Source: Hydractinia symbiolongicarpus
Lineage: Eukaryota > Cnidaria > Hydrozoa > Anthoathecata > Hydractiniidae
DNA length: 64,000 nt
Direction of reading: 5' to 3'
Assembly (NCBI RefSeq): GCF_029227915.1
Contig: NC_079876.1
Location: 1,800,001 to 1,864,000 of the forward strand
In this document: positions 10,918 to 24,327 of the stretch, in pieces
Numbering within the stretch: position 1 is the first letter of the stretch
How the letters are laid out: each line of letters opens with the position of its first letter
Program-made: the position numbers and the translations under genes
Notes under the pieces: model-generated
What the model was told of the DNA's origin: nothing
The model's database searches: none
The model's input: only the letters and a program-made list of their open reading frames with translations

Positions 10918-13900
10918 GAAAAAAAGCAGTTTAATCGCGGGCAAACGAAAACCTGCAATTTCCCTAAATCCCGGACTCGGCCCGTATAGTCAAAACTATA
11001 CAAAGAAAGTACCCAGGGAGTAAACTCATTTCCAGAACGTTTTTTTAAATTATTTTTTCACCACTAAAACGCATAAGACTTGTAGTTTTTAAAATGTTTT
11101 CATTTTTGATGAGACGCTGAATAAAAGAAGTTTAATCGCCGGCAAACGAAAACCCGCAATTTCCCGTAAATCCCGGGCTTGGCCCGTATAGTCAAAAGTA
11201 TACAAAGAAAGTACCCAGGAAGTAAACTCATTTCCCGAACGATTTTTTATATTATTTTTTTACCACTAAACGCATGAGACTTGTAGTTTTCAAAAATATT
11301 TTCATATTTGATGGGACGCTGAATAAAACAAGTTTAATCGCCGGCAAACGAAATCCGCGATTTCCCGTAAATCCCAGACTCGGCCCGTATAGTCAAAAGT
11401 ATACAAAGAAAGTACCCAGGGAGTAAACTCATTTCCCGAACGATTTTTTAAATTATTTTTTCACCACTAAAACGCATGAGACTTGTAGTTTTCAAAAATG
11501 TTTTCATTTTTGATGAGACGCTTAATGAAAGAGGTTTAATCGCCGGAAAACGAAAACCCGCGATTTCCCGTAAATCCCGGGCTTGGCCCGTATAGTCGAA
11601 TGTATACAAAGAAAGTACCCTCTGAGTAAACTCATTTCCAGAACGATTTTTTAAATTATTTTTTCACCACTAAAACGCATAAGACTTGTAGTTTTTAAAA
11701 ATGTTTTCATTTTTGATGAGACGCTGAATAAAAGAAGTTTAATCGCCGGCAAACGAAAACCCGCGATTTCCCGTAAATCCCAGGCTTGGCCCGTATAGTC
11801 AAAAGTATACAAAGAAAGTACCCAGGGAGTAAACTCATTTCCCGAACGATTTTTGATATTATTTTTTTACCACTAAACGCATGAGACTTGTAGTTTTTAA
11901 AAATATTTTCATATTTGATGGGACGTTGAATAAAAGAAGTTTAATCGCCGGCAAACGAAAATCCGCAATTTCCCGTAAATCCCAGACTCGGCCCGTATAG
12001 TCAAAAGTATACAAAGAAAGTACCCAGGGAGTAAACTCATTTCCCGAACGATTTTTTAAATTATTTTTTCACCACTAAAACGCATGAGACTTGTAGTTTT
12101 CAAAAATGTTTTCATTTTTGATGAGACGCTTAATGAAAGAAGTTTAATCGCCGGCAAACGAAATCCCGCGTTTTCCCGTAAATCCGGGGCTTGGCCCGTA
12201 TAGACGAATGTATACAAAGAAAGTACCCAGGGAGTAAACTCATTTCCCGAACGATTATTTAAATTTTTTTTTCACCACTAAAACGCATGAGACTTGTAGT
12301 TTTCAAAAATGTTTTCATTTTTCATGAGACGCTTAATAAAAGAGGTTTAATCGCCGGAAAACGAAAACCCGCAATTTCCCGTAAATCCCGGGCTTGGCCC
12401 GTATAGTCAAAAGTATACAAAGAAAGTACCCAGGAAGTAAACTCATTTCCCGAACGATTTTTTATATTATTTTTTTACCACTAAACGCATGAGACTTGTA
12501 GTTTTCAAAAATATTTTCATATTTGATGGGACGCTGAATAAAACAAGTTTAATCGCCGGCAAACGAAATCCGCGATTTCCCGTAAATCCCAGACTCGGCC
12601 CGTATAGTCAAAAGTATACAAAGAAAGTACCCAGGGAGTAAACTCATTTCCCGAACGATTTTTTAAATTATTTTTTCACCACTAAAACGCATGAGACTTG
12701 TAGTTTTCAAAAATGTTTTCATTTTTGATGAGACGCTGAAAAAAAGCAGTTTAATCGCCGGCAAACGAAAACCTGCAATTTCCCTAAATCCCGGACTCGG
12801 CCCGTATAGTCAAAACTATACAAAGAAAGTACCCAGGGAGTAAACTCATTTCCAGAACGTTTTTTTAAATTATTTTTTCACCACTAAAACGCATAAGACT
12901 TGTAGTTTTTAAAATGTTTTCATTTTTGATGAGACGCTGAATAAAAGAAGTTTAATCGCCGGCAAACGAAAACCCGCAATTTCCCGTAAATCCCGGGCTT
13001 GGCCCGTATAGTCAAAAGTATACAAAGAAAGTACCCAGGAAGTAAACTCATTTCCCGAACGATTTTTTATATTATTTTTTTACCACTAAACGCATGAGAC
13101 TTGTAGTTTTCAAAAATATTTTCATATTTGATGGGACGCTGAATAAAACAAGTTTAATCGCCGGCAAACGAAATCCGCGATTTCCCGTAAATCCCAGACT
13201 CGGCCCGTATAGTCAAAAGTATACAAAGAAAGTACCCAGGGAGTAAACTCATTTCCCGAACGATTTTTTAAATTATTTTTTCACCACTAAAACGCATGAG
13301 ACTTGTAGTTTTCAAAAATGTTTTCATTTTTGATGAGACGCTTAATGAAAGAGGTTTAATCGCCGGAAAACGAAAACCCGCGATTTCCCGTAAATCCCGG
13401 GCTTGGCCCGTATAGTCGAATGTATACAAAGAAAGTACCCTCTGAGTAAACTCATTTCCAGAACGATTTTTTAAATTATTTTTTCACCACTAAAACGCAT
13501 AAGACTTGTAGTTTTTAAAAATGTTTTCATTTTTGATGAGACGCTGAATAAAAGAAGTTTAATCGCCGGCAAACGAAAACCCGCGATTTCCCGTAAATCC
13601 CAGGCTTGGCCCGTATAGTCAAAAGTATACAAAGAAAGTACCCAGGGAGTAAACTCATTTCCCGAACGATTTTTGATATTATTTTTTTACCACTAAACGC
13701 ATGAGACTTGTAGTTTTTAAAAATATTTTCATATTTGATGGGACGTTGAATAAAAGAAGTTTAATCGCCGGCAAACGAAAATCCGCAATTTCCCGTAAAT
13801 CCCAGACTCGGCCCGTATAGTCAAAAGTATACAAAGAAAGTACCCAGGGAGTAAACTCATTTCCCGAACGATTTTTTAAATTATTTTTTCACCACTAAAA

Positions 13901-14555
13901 CGCATGAGACTTGTAGTTTTCAAAAATGTTTTCATTTTTGATGAGACGCTTAATGAAAGAAGTTTAATCGCCGGCAAACGAAATCCCGCGTTTTCCCGTA
14001 AATCCGGGGCTTGGCCCGTATAGACGAATGTATACAAAGAAAGTACCCAGGGAGTAAACTCATTTCCCGAACGATTATTTAAATTTTTTTTTCACCACTA
14101 AAACGCATGAGACTTGTAGTTTTCAAAAATGTTTTCATTTTTCATGAGACGCTTAATAAAAGAGGTTTAATCGCCGGAAAACGAAAACCCGCAATTTCCC
14201 GTAAATCCCGGGCTTGGCCCGTATAGTCAAAAGTATACAAAGAAAGTACCCAGGAAGTAAACTCATTTCCCGAACGATTTTTTATATTATTTTTTTACCA
14301 CTAAACGCATGAGACTTGTAGTTTTCAAAAATATTTTCATATTTGATGGGACGCTGAATAAAACAAGTTTAATCGCCGGCAAACGAAATCCGCGATTTCC
14401 CGTAAATCCCAGACTCGGCCCGTATAGTCAAAAGTATACAAAGAAAGTACCCAGGGAGTAAACTCATTTCCCGAACGATTTTTTAAATTATTTTTTCACC
14501 ACTAAAACGCATGAGACTTGTAGTTTTCAAAAATGTTTTCATTTTTGATGAGACG
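10918..14555. repeat. 9-mer HOR, two copies of about 1,820 bp
   Basis: The private CAAAACTATAC sequence, a broken GTATAC, occurs at 10991 and 12811, exactly 1820 bp apart. The one-base-short TTTTTAAAATG and GAACGTTTTTTT recur with the same shift. Copies are about 10918-12737 and 12738-14555. The marker ATAAAACAAG occurs near 11321, 12536, 13141 and 14356 (spacings 1215, 605 and 1215), so each 9-mer is built from six- and three-monomer parts with related sequence. The first copy carries GATGAAAC where the second has GATGAGAC at its edge. Confidence 0.85.
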
Positions 14556-17500
14556 CTTAATGAAAGAGGTTTAATCGCCGGAAAACGAAAACCCGCGATT
14601 TCCCGTAAATCCCGGGCTTGGCCCGTATAGTCGAATGTATACAAAGAAAGTACCCTGTGAGTAAACTCATTTCCAGAACGATTTTTTAAATTATTTTTTC
14701 ACCACTAAAACGCATAAGACTTGTAGTTTTTAAAAATGTTTTCATTTTTGATGAGACGCTGAATAAAAGAAGTTTAATCGCCGGCAAACGAAAACCCGCG
14801 ATTTCCCGTAAATCCCAGGCTTGGCCCGTATAGTCAAAAGTATACAAAGAAAGTACCCAGGGAGTAAACTCATTTCCCGAACGATTTTTGATATTATTTT
14901 TTTACCACTAAACGCATGAGACTTGTAGTTTTCAAAAATATTTTCATATTTGATGGGACGTTGAATAAAAGAAGTTTAATCGCCGGCAAACGAAAATCCG
15001 CAATTTCCCGTAAATCCCAGACTCGGCCCGTATAGTCAAAAGTATACAAAGAAAGTACCCAGGGAGTAAACTCATTTCCCGAACGATTTTTTAAATTATT
15101 TTTTCACCACTAAAACGCATGAGACTTGTAGTTTTCAAAAATGTTTTCATTTTTGATGAGACGCTTAATGAAAGAAGTTTAATCGCCGGCAAACGAAATC
15201 CCGCGTTTTCCCGTAAATCCGGGGCTTGGCCCGTATAGTCGAATGTATACAAAGAAAGTACCCAGGGAGTAAACTCATTTCCCGAACGATTATTTAAATT
15301 TTTTTTTTCACCACTAAAACGCATGAGACTTGTAGTTTTCAAAAATGTTTTCATTTTTCATGAGACGCTTAATGAAAGAGGTTTAATCGCCGGAAAACGA
15401 AAACCCGCGATTTCCCGTAAATCCCGGGCTTGGCCCGTATAGTCGAATGTATACAAAGAAGGTACCCTGTGAGTAAACTCATTTCCAGAACGATTTTTTA
15501 AATTATTTTTTTAACCACTAAAACGCATAAGACTTGTAGTTTTTAAAAATGTTTTCATTTTTGATGAGACGCTGAATAAAAGAAGTTTAATCGCCGGCAA
15601 ACGAAAACCCGCGATTTCCCGTAAATCCCAGGCTTGGCCCGTATAGTCAAAAGTATACAAAGAAAGTACCCAGGGAGTAAACTCATTTCCCGAACGATTT
15701 TTGATATTATTTTTTTACCACTAAACGCATGAGACTTGTAGTTTTCAAAAATATTTTCATATTTGATGGGACGTTGAATAAAAGAAGTTTAATCGCCGGC
15801 AAACGAAAATCCGCAATTTCCCGTAAATCCCAGACTCGGCCCGTATAGTCAAAAGTATACAAAGAAAGTACCCAGGGAGTAAACTCATTTCCCGAACGAT
15901 TTTTTAAATTATTTTTTCACCACTAAAACGCATGAGACTTGTAGTTTTCAAAAATGTTTTCATTTTTGATGAGACGCTTAATGAAAGAAGTTTAATCGCC
16001 GGCAAACGAAATCCCGCGTTTTCCCGTAAATCCGGGGCTTGGCCCGTATAGTCGAATGTATACAAAGAAAGTACCCAGGGAGTAAACTCATTTCCCGAAC
16101 GATTATTTAAATTTTTTTTTTCACCACTAAAACGCATGAGACTTGTAGTTTTCAAAAATGTTTTCATTTTTCATGAGACGCTTAATGAAAGAGGTTTAAT
16201 CGCCGGAAAACGAAAACCCGCAATTTCCCGTAAATCCCGGGCTTGGCCCGTATAGTCGAATGTATACAAAGAAGGTACCCTGTGAGTAAACTCATTTCCC
16301 GAACGATTTTTTAAATTATTTTTTCACCACTAAAACGCATAAGACTTGTAGTTTTTAAAAATGTTTTCTTTTTTGATGAGACGCGGAATAAAAGAAGTTT
16401 AATCGCCGGCAAACGAAAACCCGCAATTTCCCGTAAATCCCGGGCTTGGCCCGTATAGTCAAAAGTATACAAAGAAAGTACCCAGGGAGTAAACTCATTT
16501 CCCGAACGATTTTTTATATTATTTTTTTACCACTAAACGCATGAGACTTGTAGTTTTCAAAAATATTTTCATATTTGATGGGACGCTGAATAAAAGAAGT
16601 TTAATCGCCGGCAAACGAAAATCCGCGATTTCCCGTGAATCCCAGACTCGGCCCGTATAGTCAAAAGTATACAAAGAAAGTACCCAGGGAGTAAACTCAT
16701 TTCCCGAACGTATTTTTAAATTACTTTTTCACCACTAAAACGCATGAGACTTGTAGTTTTTAAAATGTTTTCATTTTTGATGAGACGCTGAATAAAAGAA
16801 GTTTAATCTCCGGCAAACGAAATCCCGCGTTTTCCCGTAAATCCGGGGCTTGGCCCGTATAGTCGAATGTATACAAAGAAAGTACCGAGGGAGTAAACTC
16901 ATTTCCCGAACGATTATTTAAATTTTTTTTTTCACCACTAAAACGCATGAGACTTGTAGTTTTCAAAAATGTTTTCATTTTTCATGAGACGCTTAATGAA
17001 AGAGGTTTAATCGCCGGAAAACGAAAACCCGCGATTTCCCGTAAATCCCGGGCTTGGCCCGTATAGTCGAATGTATACAAAGAAGGTACCCTGTGAGTAA
17101 ACTCATTTCCAGAACGATTTTTTAAATTATTTTTTCACCACTAAAACGCATAAGACTTGTAGTTTTTAAAAATGTTTTCTTTTTTGATGAGACGCGGAAT
17201 AAAAGAAGTTTAATCGCCGGCAAACGAAAACCCGCAATTTCCCGTAAATCCCGGGCTTGGCCCGTATAGTCAAAAGTATACAAAGAAAGTACCCAGGGAG
17301 TAAACTCATTTCCCGAACGATTTTTTATATTATTTTTTTACCACTAAACGCATGAGACTTGTAGTTTTCAAAAATATTTTCATATTTGATGGGACGCTGA
17401 ATAAAAGAAGTTTAATCGCCGGCAAACGAAAATCCGCGATTTCCCGTGAATCCCAGACTCGGCCCGTATAGTCAAAAGTATACAAAGAAAGTACCCAGGG

Positions 17501-17630
17501 AGTAAACTCATTTCCCGAACGTATTTTTAAATTACTTTTTCACCACTAAAACGCATGAGACTTGTAGTTTTTAAAATGTTTTCATTTTTGATGAGACGCT
17601 GAATAAAAGAAGTTTAATCGCCGGCAAACG
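14556..17630. repeat. 4-mer HOR, about 812 bp unit, nearly four copies
   Basis: Units opening with CTTAATGAAAGAGG begin at 14556, 15368, 16181 and 16992 (spacings 812, 813 and 811). The unit contains a GTCGAATG/CCCTGTGAG monomer, a monomer with CCAGGCTTGG or, in the later units, CCCGGGCTTGG, a type b monomer with CAGACTCGG, and a monomer with CCGGGGCTTGG. The last two units share the private TTTTCTTTTTTGATG and GCGGAATAAAAG (16381 and 17192) and CCCGTGAATCCC, so they are each other's closest copies. The fourth unit breaks off near 17630. Confidence 0.82.
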
Positions 17631-20600
17631 AAAACCCGCAATTTCCCGTAAATCCCGGGCTTGGCCCGTATAGTCAAAAGTATACAAAGAAAGTACCCAG
17701 GGAGTAAACTTATTTCCCGAACGATTTTTTATATTATTTTTTTACCACTAAACGCATGAGACTTGTAGTTTTCAAAAATATTTTCATATTTGATGGGACG
17801 CTGAATAAAACAAGTTTAATCGCCGGCAAACGAAATCCGCGATTTCCCGTAAATCCCAGACTCGGCCCGTATAGTCAAAAGTATACAAAGAAAGTACCCA
17901 GGGAGTAAACTCATTTCCCGAACGATTTTTTAAATTATTTTTTCACCACTAAAACGCATGAGACTTGAAGTTTTCAAAGATGTTTTCATTTTTGATGAGA
18001 CGCTTAATGAAAGAGGTTTAATCGCCGGAAAACGAAAACCCGCGATTTCCCGTAAATCCCGGGCTTGGCCCGTATAGTCGAATGTATACAAAGAAAGTAC
18101 CCTGTGAGTAAACTCATTTCCAGAACGATTTTTTAAATTATTTTTTCACCACTAAAGCGCATGAGACTTGTAGTTTTCAAAAATGTTTTCATTTTTGATG
18201 AGACGCTTAATGAAAGAAGTTTAATCGCCGGCAAACGAAATCCCGCGTTTTCCCGTAAATCCGGGGCTTGGCCCGTATAGTCGAATGTATACAAAGAAAG
18301 TACCCAGGGAGTAAACTCATTTCCCGAACGATTATTTAAATTTTTTTTTTCACCACTAAAACGCATGAGACTTGTAGTTTTAAAAATGTTTTCATTTTTC
18401 ATGAGACGCTTAATGAAAGAGGTTTAATTGCCGGAAAACGAAAACCCGCGATTTCCCGTAAATCCCGGGCTTGGCCCGTATAGTCGAATGTATACAAAGA
18501 AGGTACCCTGTGAGTAAACTCATTTCCAGAACGATTTTTTAAATTATTTTTTCACCACTAAAACGCATAAGACTTGTAGTTTTTAAAAATGTTTTCTTTT
18601 TTGATGAGACGCGGAATAAAAGAAGTTTAATCGCCGGCAAACGAAAACCCGCAATTTCCCGTAAATCCCGGGCTTGGCCCGTATAGTCAAAAGTATACAA
18701 AGAAAGTACCCAGGGAGTAAACTCATTTCCCGAACGATTTTTTATATTATTTTTTTACCACTAAACGCATGAGACTTGTAGTTTTCAAAAATATTTTCAT
18801 ATTTGATGGGACGCTGAATAAAAGAAGTTTAATCGCCGGCAAACGAAAATCCGCGATTTCCCGTGAATCCCAGACTCGGCCCGTATAGTCAAAAGTATAC
18901 AAAGAAAGTACCCAGGGAGTAAACTCATTTCCCGAACGTTTTTTTAAATTACTTTTTCACCACTAAAACGCATGAGACTTGTAGTTTTTAAAATGTTTTC
19001 ATTTTTGATGAGACGCTTAATGAAAGAGGTTTAATCGCCGGAAAACGAAAACCCGCGATTTCCCGTAAATCCCGGGCTTGGCCCGTATAGTCGAATGTAT
19101 ACAAAGAAAGTACCCTGTGAGTAAACTCATTTCCAGAACGATTTTTTAAATTATTTTTTCACCACTAAAACGCATAAGACTTGTAGTTTTTAAAAATGTT
19201 TTCATTTTTGGTGAGACGCTGAATAAAAGAAGTTTAATCGCCGGCAAACGAAAACCCGCGATTTCCCGTAAATCTCGGCTTGGCCCGTATAGTCAAAAGT
19301 ATACAAAGAAAGTACCCAGGGAGTAAACTCATTTCCCGAACGATTTTTTAATTTATTTTTTCACCACTAAAACGCATGAGACTTGTAGTTTTCAAAAATG
19401 TTTTTATTTTTGATGAGACGCTGAAAAAAAGCAGTTTAATCGCCGGCAAACGAAAACCTGCGATTTCCCTAAATCCGGGACTCGGCCCGTATAGTCAAAA
19501 GTATACAAAGAAAGTACCCAGGGAGTAAACTCATTTCCAGAACGATTTTTTAAATTATTTTTTCACCACTAAAACGCACACGACTTGTAGTTTTTAAAAA
19601 TGTTTTCATTTTTGATGAGACGCTGAATAAAAGAAGTTTAATCGCCGGCAAACGAAAACCCGCAATTTCCCGTAAATCCCGGGCTTGGCCCGTATAGTCA
19701 AAAGTATACAAAGAAAGTACCCAGGGAGTAAACTCATTTCCCGAACGATTTTTGATATTATTTTTTTACCACTAAACGCATGAGACTTTTAGTTTTCAAA
19801 AATATTTTCATATTTGATGGGACGTTGAATAAAAGAAGTTTAATCGATGGCAAACGAAAATCCGCAATTTCCCGTAAATCCCAGACTCGGCCCGTATAGT
19901 CAAAAGTATACAAAGAAAGTACCCAGGGAGTAAACTCATTTCCCGAACGATTTTTTAAATTATTTTTTCACCACTAAAACGCATGAGACTTGTAGTTTTC
20001 AAAAATGTTTTCATTTTTGATGAGACGCTTAATGAAAGAAGTTTAATCGCCGGCAAACGAAATCCCGCGTTTTCCCGTAAATCCGGGACTTGGCCCGTAT
20101 AGTCGAATGTATACAAAGAAAGTACCCAGGGAGTAAACTCATTTCCCAAACGATTTTTTAAATTTTTTTTTCACCACTAAAACGCATGAGACTTGTAGTT
20201 TTCAAAAATGTTTTCATTTTTCATGAGACGCTTAATGAAAGAGGTTTAATCGCCGGAAAACGAAAACCCGCGATTTCCCGTAAATCCTGGACTCAGCCCG
20301 TATAGTCGAATGTATACAAAGAAAGTACCCTGTGAGTAAACTCATTTCCAGAACGATTTTTTAAATTATTTTTTCACCACTAAAACGCATAAGACTTGTA
20401 GTTTTTAAAAATGTTTTCTTTTTTGATGAGACGCGGAATAAAAGAAGTTTAATCGCCGGCAAACGAAAACCCGCGATTTCCCGTAAATCCTGGACTCAGC
20501 CCGTATAGTCAAAAGTATACAAAGAAAGTACCTAGGGAGTAAACTCATTTCCCAAACGCTTTTTTAAATTATTATTTCACCACTAAAACGCATGAGACTT

Positions 20601-20704
20601 ATAGTTTTCAAGAATGTTTTCATTTTTGATGAGACACTGAATAAAAGCAGTATAATCGCCGGCAAACGAAAACCCGCGATTTCCCGTAAATCCCGGGCTT
20701 GGCA
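17631..20704. repeat. Mosaic satellite region with 7- and 9-monomer offsets
   Basis: Monomer variants here are reshuffled versions of those in the preceding block. The ACGCGGAAT marker at 17192 returns at 18609 and 20431, which are 7 and 9 monomers apart. The segment 18133-18402 resembles 15091-15354, and ATAAAACAAG returns near 17803. Private changes include CTTGAAGTTTTCAAAGATG near 17965, CGCACACGAC near 19577 and TTTAATCGATGGC near 19843. Type b copies stop near 19.8 kb. I could not define one regular unit. Confidence 0.7.
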
Positions 20705-22434
20705 CGTATAGTCGAATGTATACAAAGAAAGTACCCTGTGAGTAAACTCATTTCCAGAACGATTTTTTAAATTATTTTTTCACCACTAAAACGCAAAGGA
20801 CTTGTAGTTTTTAAAAATGTTTTCATTTTTGATGAGACGCTGAATAAAAGAAGTTCAATCGCCGGCAAACTAAAACCCACGATTTCCCGTAAATCCCGGC
20901 TTGGCCCGTATAGTCAAAAGTATACAAAGAAAGTACCCAGGGAGTAAACTCATTTCCCGAACGAATTTTTAAATTATTTTTTCACCACTAAAACGCATGA
21001 GACTTGTAGTTTTCAAATATGTTTTCATTTTTGATGAGACGCTGAAAAAAAGCAGTTTAATCGCCAGCAAACGAAAACCTGCGATATCCCTAAATCCCGG
21101 ACTCGGCCCGTATAGTCAAAAGTATACAAAGAAAGTACCCAGGGAGTAAACTCATTTCCAGAACGATTTATTAAATTATTTTTTCACCACTAAAACGTAT
21201 AAGACTTGTAGTTTTTAAAAGTGTTTTCATTTTTGATGGGACGCTGAATAAAAGAAGTTTAATCGCCGGCAAGCGAAAACCTGCGATTTCCCGTAAATCC
21301 TGGACTCGGCCCGTATAGTCAAAAGTATACAAAGAAAGTACCCAGGGAGTAAACTCATTTCCCAAACGATTTTTTAAATTATTATTTCACCACTAAAACG
21401 CATGAGACTTGTAGTTTTCAAAAATGTTTTCATTTTTGATGAGACGCTTAATGAAAGAAGTTTAATCGCCGGCAAACGAAATCCCGCGTTTTCCCGTAAA
21501 TCCGGGGCTTGACCCGTATAGTCGAATGTATACAAAGAAAGTACCCAGGGAGTAAACTCATTTCCCGAACGATTTTTTAAATTTTTTTTTCACCACTAAA
21601 ACGCATGAGACTTGTAGTTTTTAAAAATGTTTTCATTTTTCATGAGACGCTTAATGAAAGAGGTTTAATCGCCGGAAAACGAAAACCCGCGATTTCCCGT
21701 AAATCCCGGGCTTGGCCCGTATAGTCGAATGTATACAAAGAAAGTACCCTGTGAGTAAACTCATTTCCAGAACGATTTTTTAAATTATTTTTTCACCACT
21801 AAAACGCAAAGGACTTGTAGTTTTTAAAAATGTTTTCATTTTTGATGAGACGCTGAATAAAAGAAGTTCAATCGCCGGCAAACTAAAACCCACGATTTCC
21901 CGTAAATCCCGGCTTGGCCCGTATAGTCAAAAGTATACAAAGAAAGTACCCAGGGAGTAAACTCATTTCCCGAACGAATTTTTAAATTATTTTTTCACCA
22001 CTAAAACGCATGAGACTTGTAGTTTTTAAATATGTTTTCATTTTTGATGAGACGCTGAAAAAAAGCAGTTTAATCGCCAGCAAACGAAAACCTGCGATAT
22101 CCCTAAATCGCGGACTCGGCCCGTATAGTCAAAAGTATACGAAGAAATTACCCAGGGAGTAAACTCATTTCCAGAACGATTTATTAAATTATTTTTTCAC
22201 CACTAAAACGCATAAGACTTGTAGTTTTTAAAAGTGTTTTCATTTTTGATGGGACGCTGAATAAAAGAAGTTTAATCGCCGGCAAACGAAAACCTGCGAT
22301 TTCCCGTAAATCCTGGACTCGGCCCGTATAGTCAAAAGTATACAAAGAAAGTACCCAGGGAGTAAACTCATTTCCCAAACGATTTTTTAAATTATTATTT
22401 CACCACTAAAACGCATGAGACTTGTAGTTTTCAA
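20705..22434. repeat. Segmental duplication at 5-monomer offset (1,013 bp)
   Basis: The private ACGCAAAGGAC motif near 20791 recurs near 21803, and GCGATATCCCTAAAT recurs with the same shift of about 1013 bp. The matching segments run from about 20705 to 21421 and from about 21718 to 22434. They include the rare left-arm dyad variants TCAAATATG or TTAAATATG and the GATTTATTAAATT tract. Outside these limits the monomer variants differ, for example TTGGCACG versus TTGGCCCG. All monomers are type a. Confidence 0.78.
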
Positions 22435-24327
22435 GAATGTTTTCATTTTTGATGAGACGCTGAATAAAAGCAGTTTAATCGCCGGCAAACGAAAGCCCGC
22501 GATTTCCCGTAAATACCGGGCTTGGCACGTATAGTCGAATGTATACAAAGAAAGTACCCTGTGAGTAAACTCATTTCCAGAACGAATTTTTAAATTATTT
22601 TTTCACCACTAAAACGCATAAGACTTGTAGTTTTCAAAAATGTTTTCATTTTTGATGAGACGCTGAATAAAAGAAGTTTAATCGCCGGCAAACGAAAACC
22701 CGCGATTTCCCGTAAATCCCGGCTTGGCCCGTATAGTCAAAAGTATACAAAGAAAGTACCCAGGGAGTAAACTCATTTCCAGAACGATTTATTAAATTAT
22801 TTTTTCACCACTAAAACGCATAAGACTTGTAGTTTTTAAAAGTGTTTTCATTTTTGATGAGACGCTAAATAAAAGAAGTTTAATCGCCGGCAAACGAAAA
22901 CCTGCGATTTCCCGTAAATCCTGGACTCGGCCCGTATAGTCAAAAGTATACAAAGAAAGTACCCAGGGAGTAAACTCATTTCCCAAACGATTTTTTAAAT
23001 TATTATTTCACCACTGAAACGCATGAGACTTGTAGTTTTCAAGAATGTTTTCATTTTTGATGAGACGCTGAATAAAAGCAGTTTAGACGCCGGCAAACGA
23101 AAACCCGCGATTTCCCGTAAATACCGGGCTTGGCACGTATAGTCGAATGTATAAAAAGAAAGTACCCTGTGAGTAAACTCATTTCCAGAACGAATTTTTA
23201 AATTATTTTTTCACCACTAAAACGCATAAGACTTGTAGTTTTCAAAAATGTTTTCATTTTTGATGAGACGCTGAAAAAAAGCAGTTTAATCGCCAGCAAA
23301 CGAAAACCTGCGATTTCCCGTAAATCCCGGGCTTGGCCCGTATAGTCAAAAGTATACAAAGAAAGTACCCAGGGAGTAAACTCATTTCCAGAACGATTTA
23401 ATAAATTATTTTTTCACCACTACAACGCATAAGACTTGTAGTTTTTAAAAGTGTTTTCATTTTTGATGGGACGCTGAATAAAAGAAGTTTAATCGCCGGC
23501 AAACGAAAACCTGCGATTTCCCGTAAATCCTGGACTCGGCCCGTATAGTCAAAAGTATACAAAGAAAGTACCCAGGGAGTAAACTCATTTCCCAAACGAT
23601 TTTTTAAATTATTATTTCACCACTAAAACGCATGAGACTTGTAGTTTTCAAGAATGTTTTCATTTTTGATGAGACGCTGAATAAAAGCAGTTTAATCGCC
23701 GGCAAACGAAAACCCGCGATTTCCCGTAAATACCGGGCTTGGCACGTATAGTCGAATGTATACAAAGAAAGTACCCTGTGAGTAAACTCATTTCCAGAAC
23801 GAATTTTTAAATTATTTTTTCACCACTAAAACGCATAAGACTTGTAGTTTTCAAAAATGTTTTAATTTTTGATGAGACGCTGAATAAAAGAAGTTTAATC
23901 GCCGGCAAACGAAAACCCGCGATTTCCCGTAAATCCCGGCTTGGCCCGTATAGTCAAAAGTATACAAAGAAAGTACCCAGGGAGTAAACTCATTTCCCAA
24001 ACGATTTTTTAAATTATTATTTCACCACTGAAACGCATGAGACTTGTAGTTTTCAAGAATGTTTTCATTTTTGATGAGACGCTGAATAAAAGCAGTTTAA
24101 TCGCCGGCAAACGAAAACCCGCGATTTCCCGTAAATACCGGGCTTGGCACGTATAGTCGAATGTATAAAAAGAAAGTACCCTGTGAGTAAACTCATTTCC
24201 AGAACGAATTTTTAAATTATTTTTTCACCACTAAAACGCATAAGACTTGTAGTTTTCAAAAATGTTTTCATTTTTGATGAGACGCTGAAAAAAAGCAGTT
24301 TAATCGCCAGCAAACGAAAACCTGCGA
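22435..24327. repeat. Type a block with 3- and 5-monomer offsets
   Basis: Monomers carrying AAATACCGGGCTTGGCACG and the GTCGAATG loop recur near 22514, 23122, 23730, 24136 and on into the next block, mostly three monomers (about 608 bp) apart. The private ACCACTGAAACGC near 23011 and 24025, and GTATAAAAAG near 23152 and 24165, show a 1014-bp (five-monomer) duplication on top of the 3-mer order. No type b monomer is present. The GCGATTTATTAAATT-like A+T tract variants alternate with AAATTATTATTTC. Confidence 0.75.
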
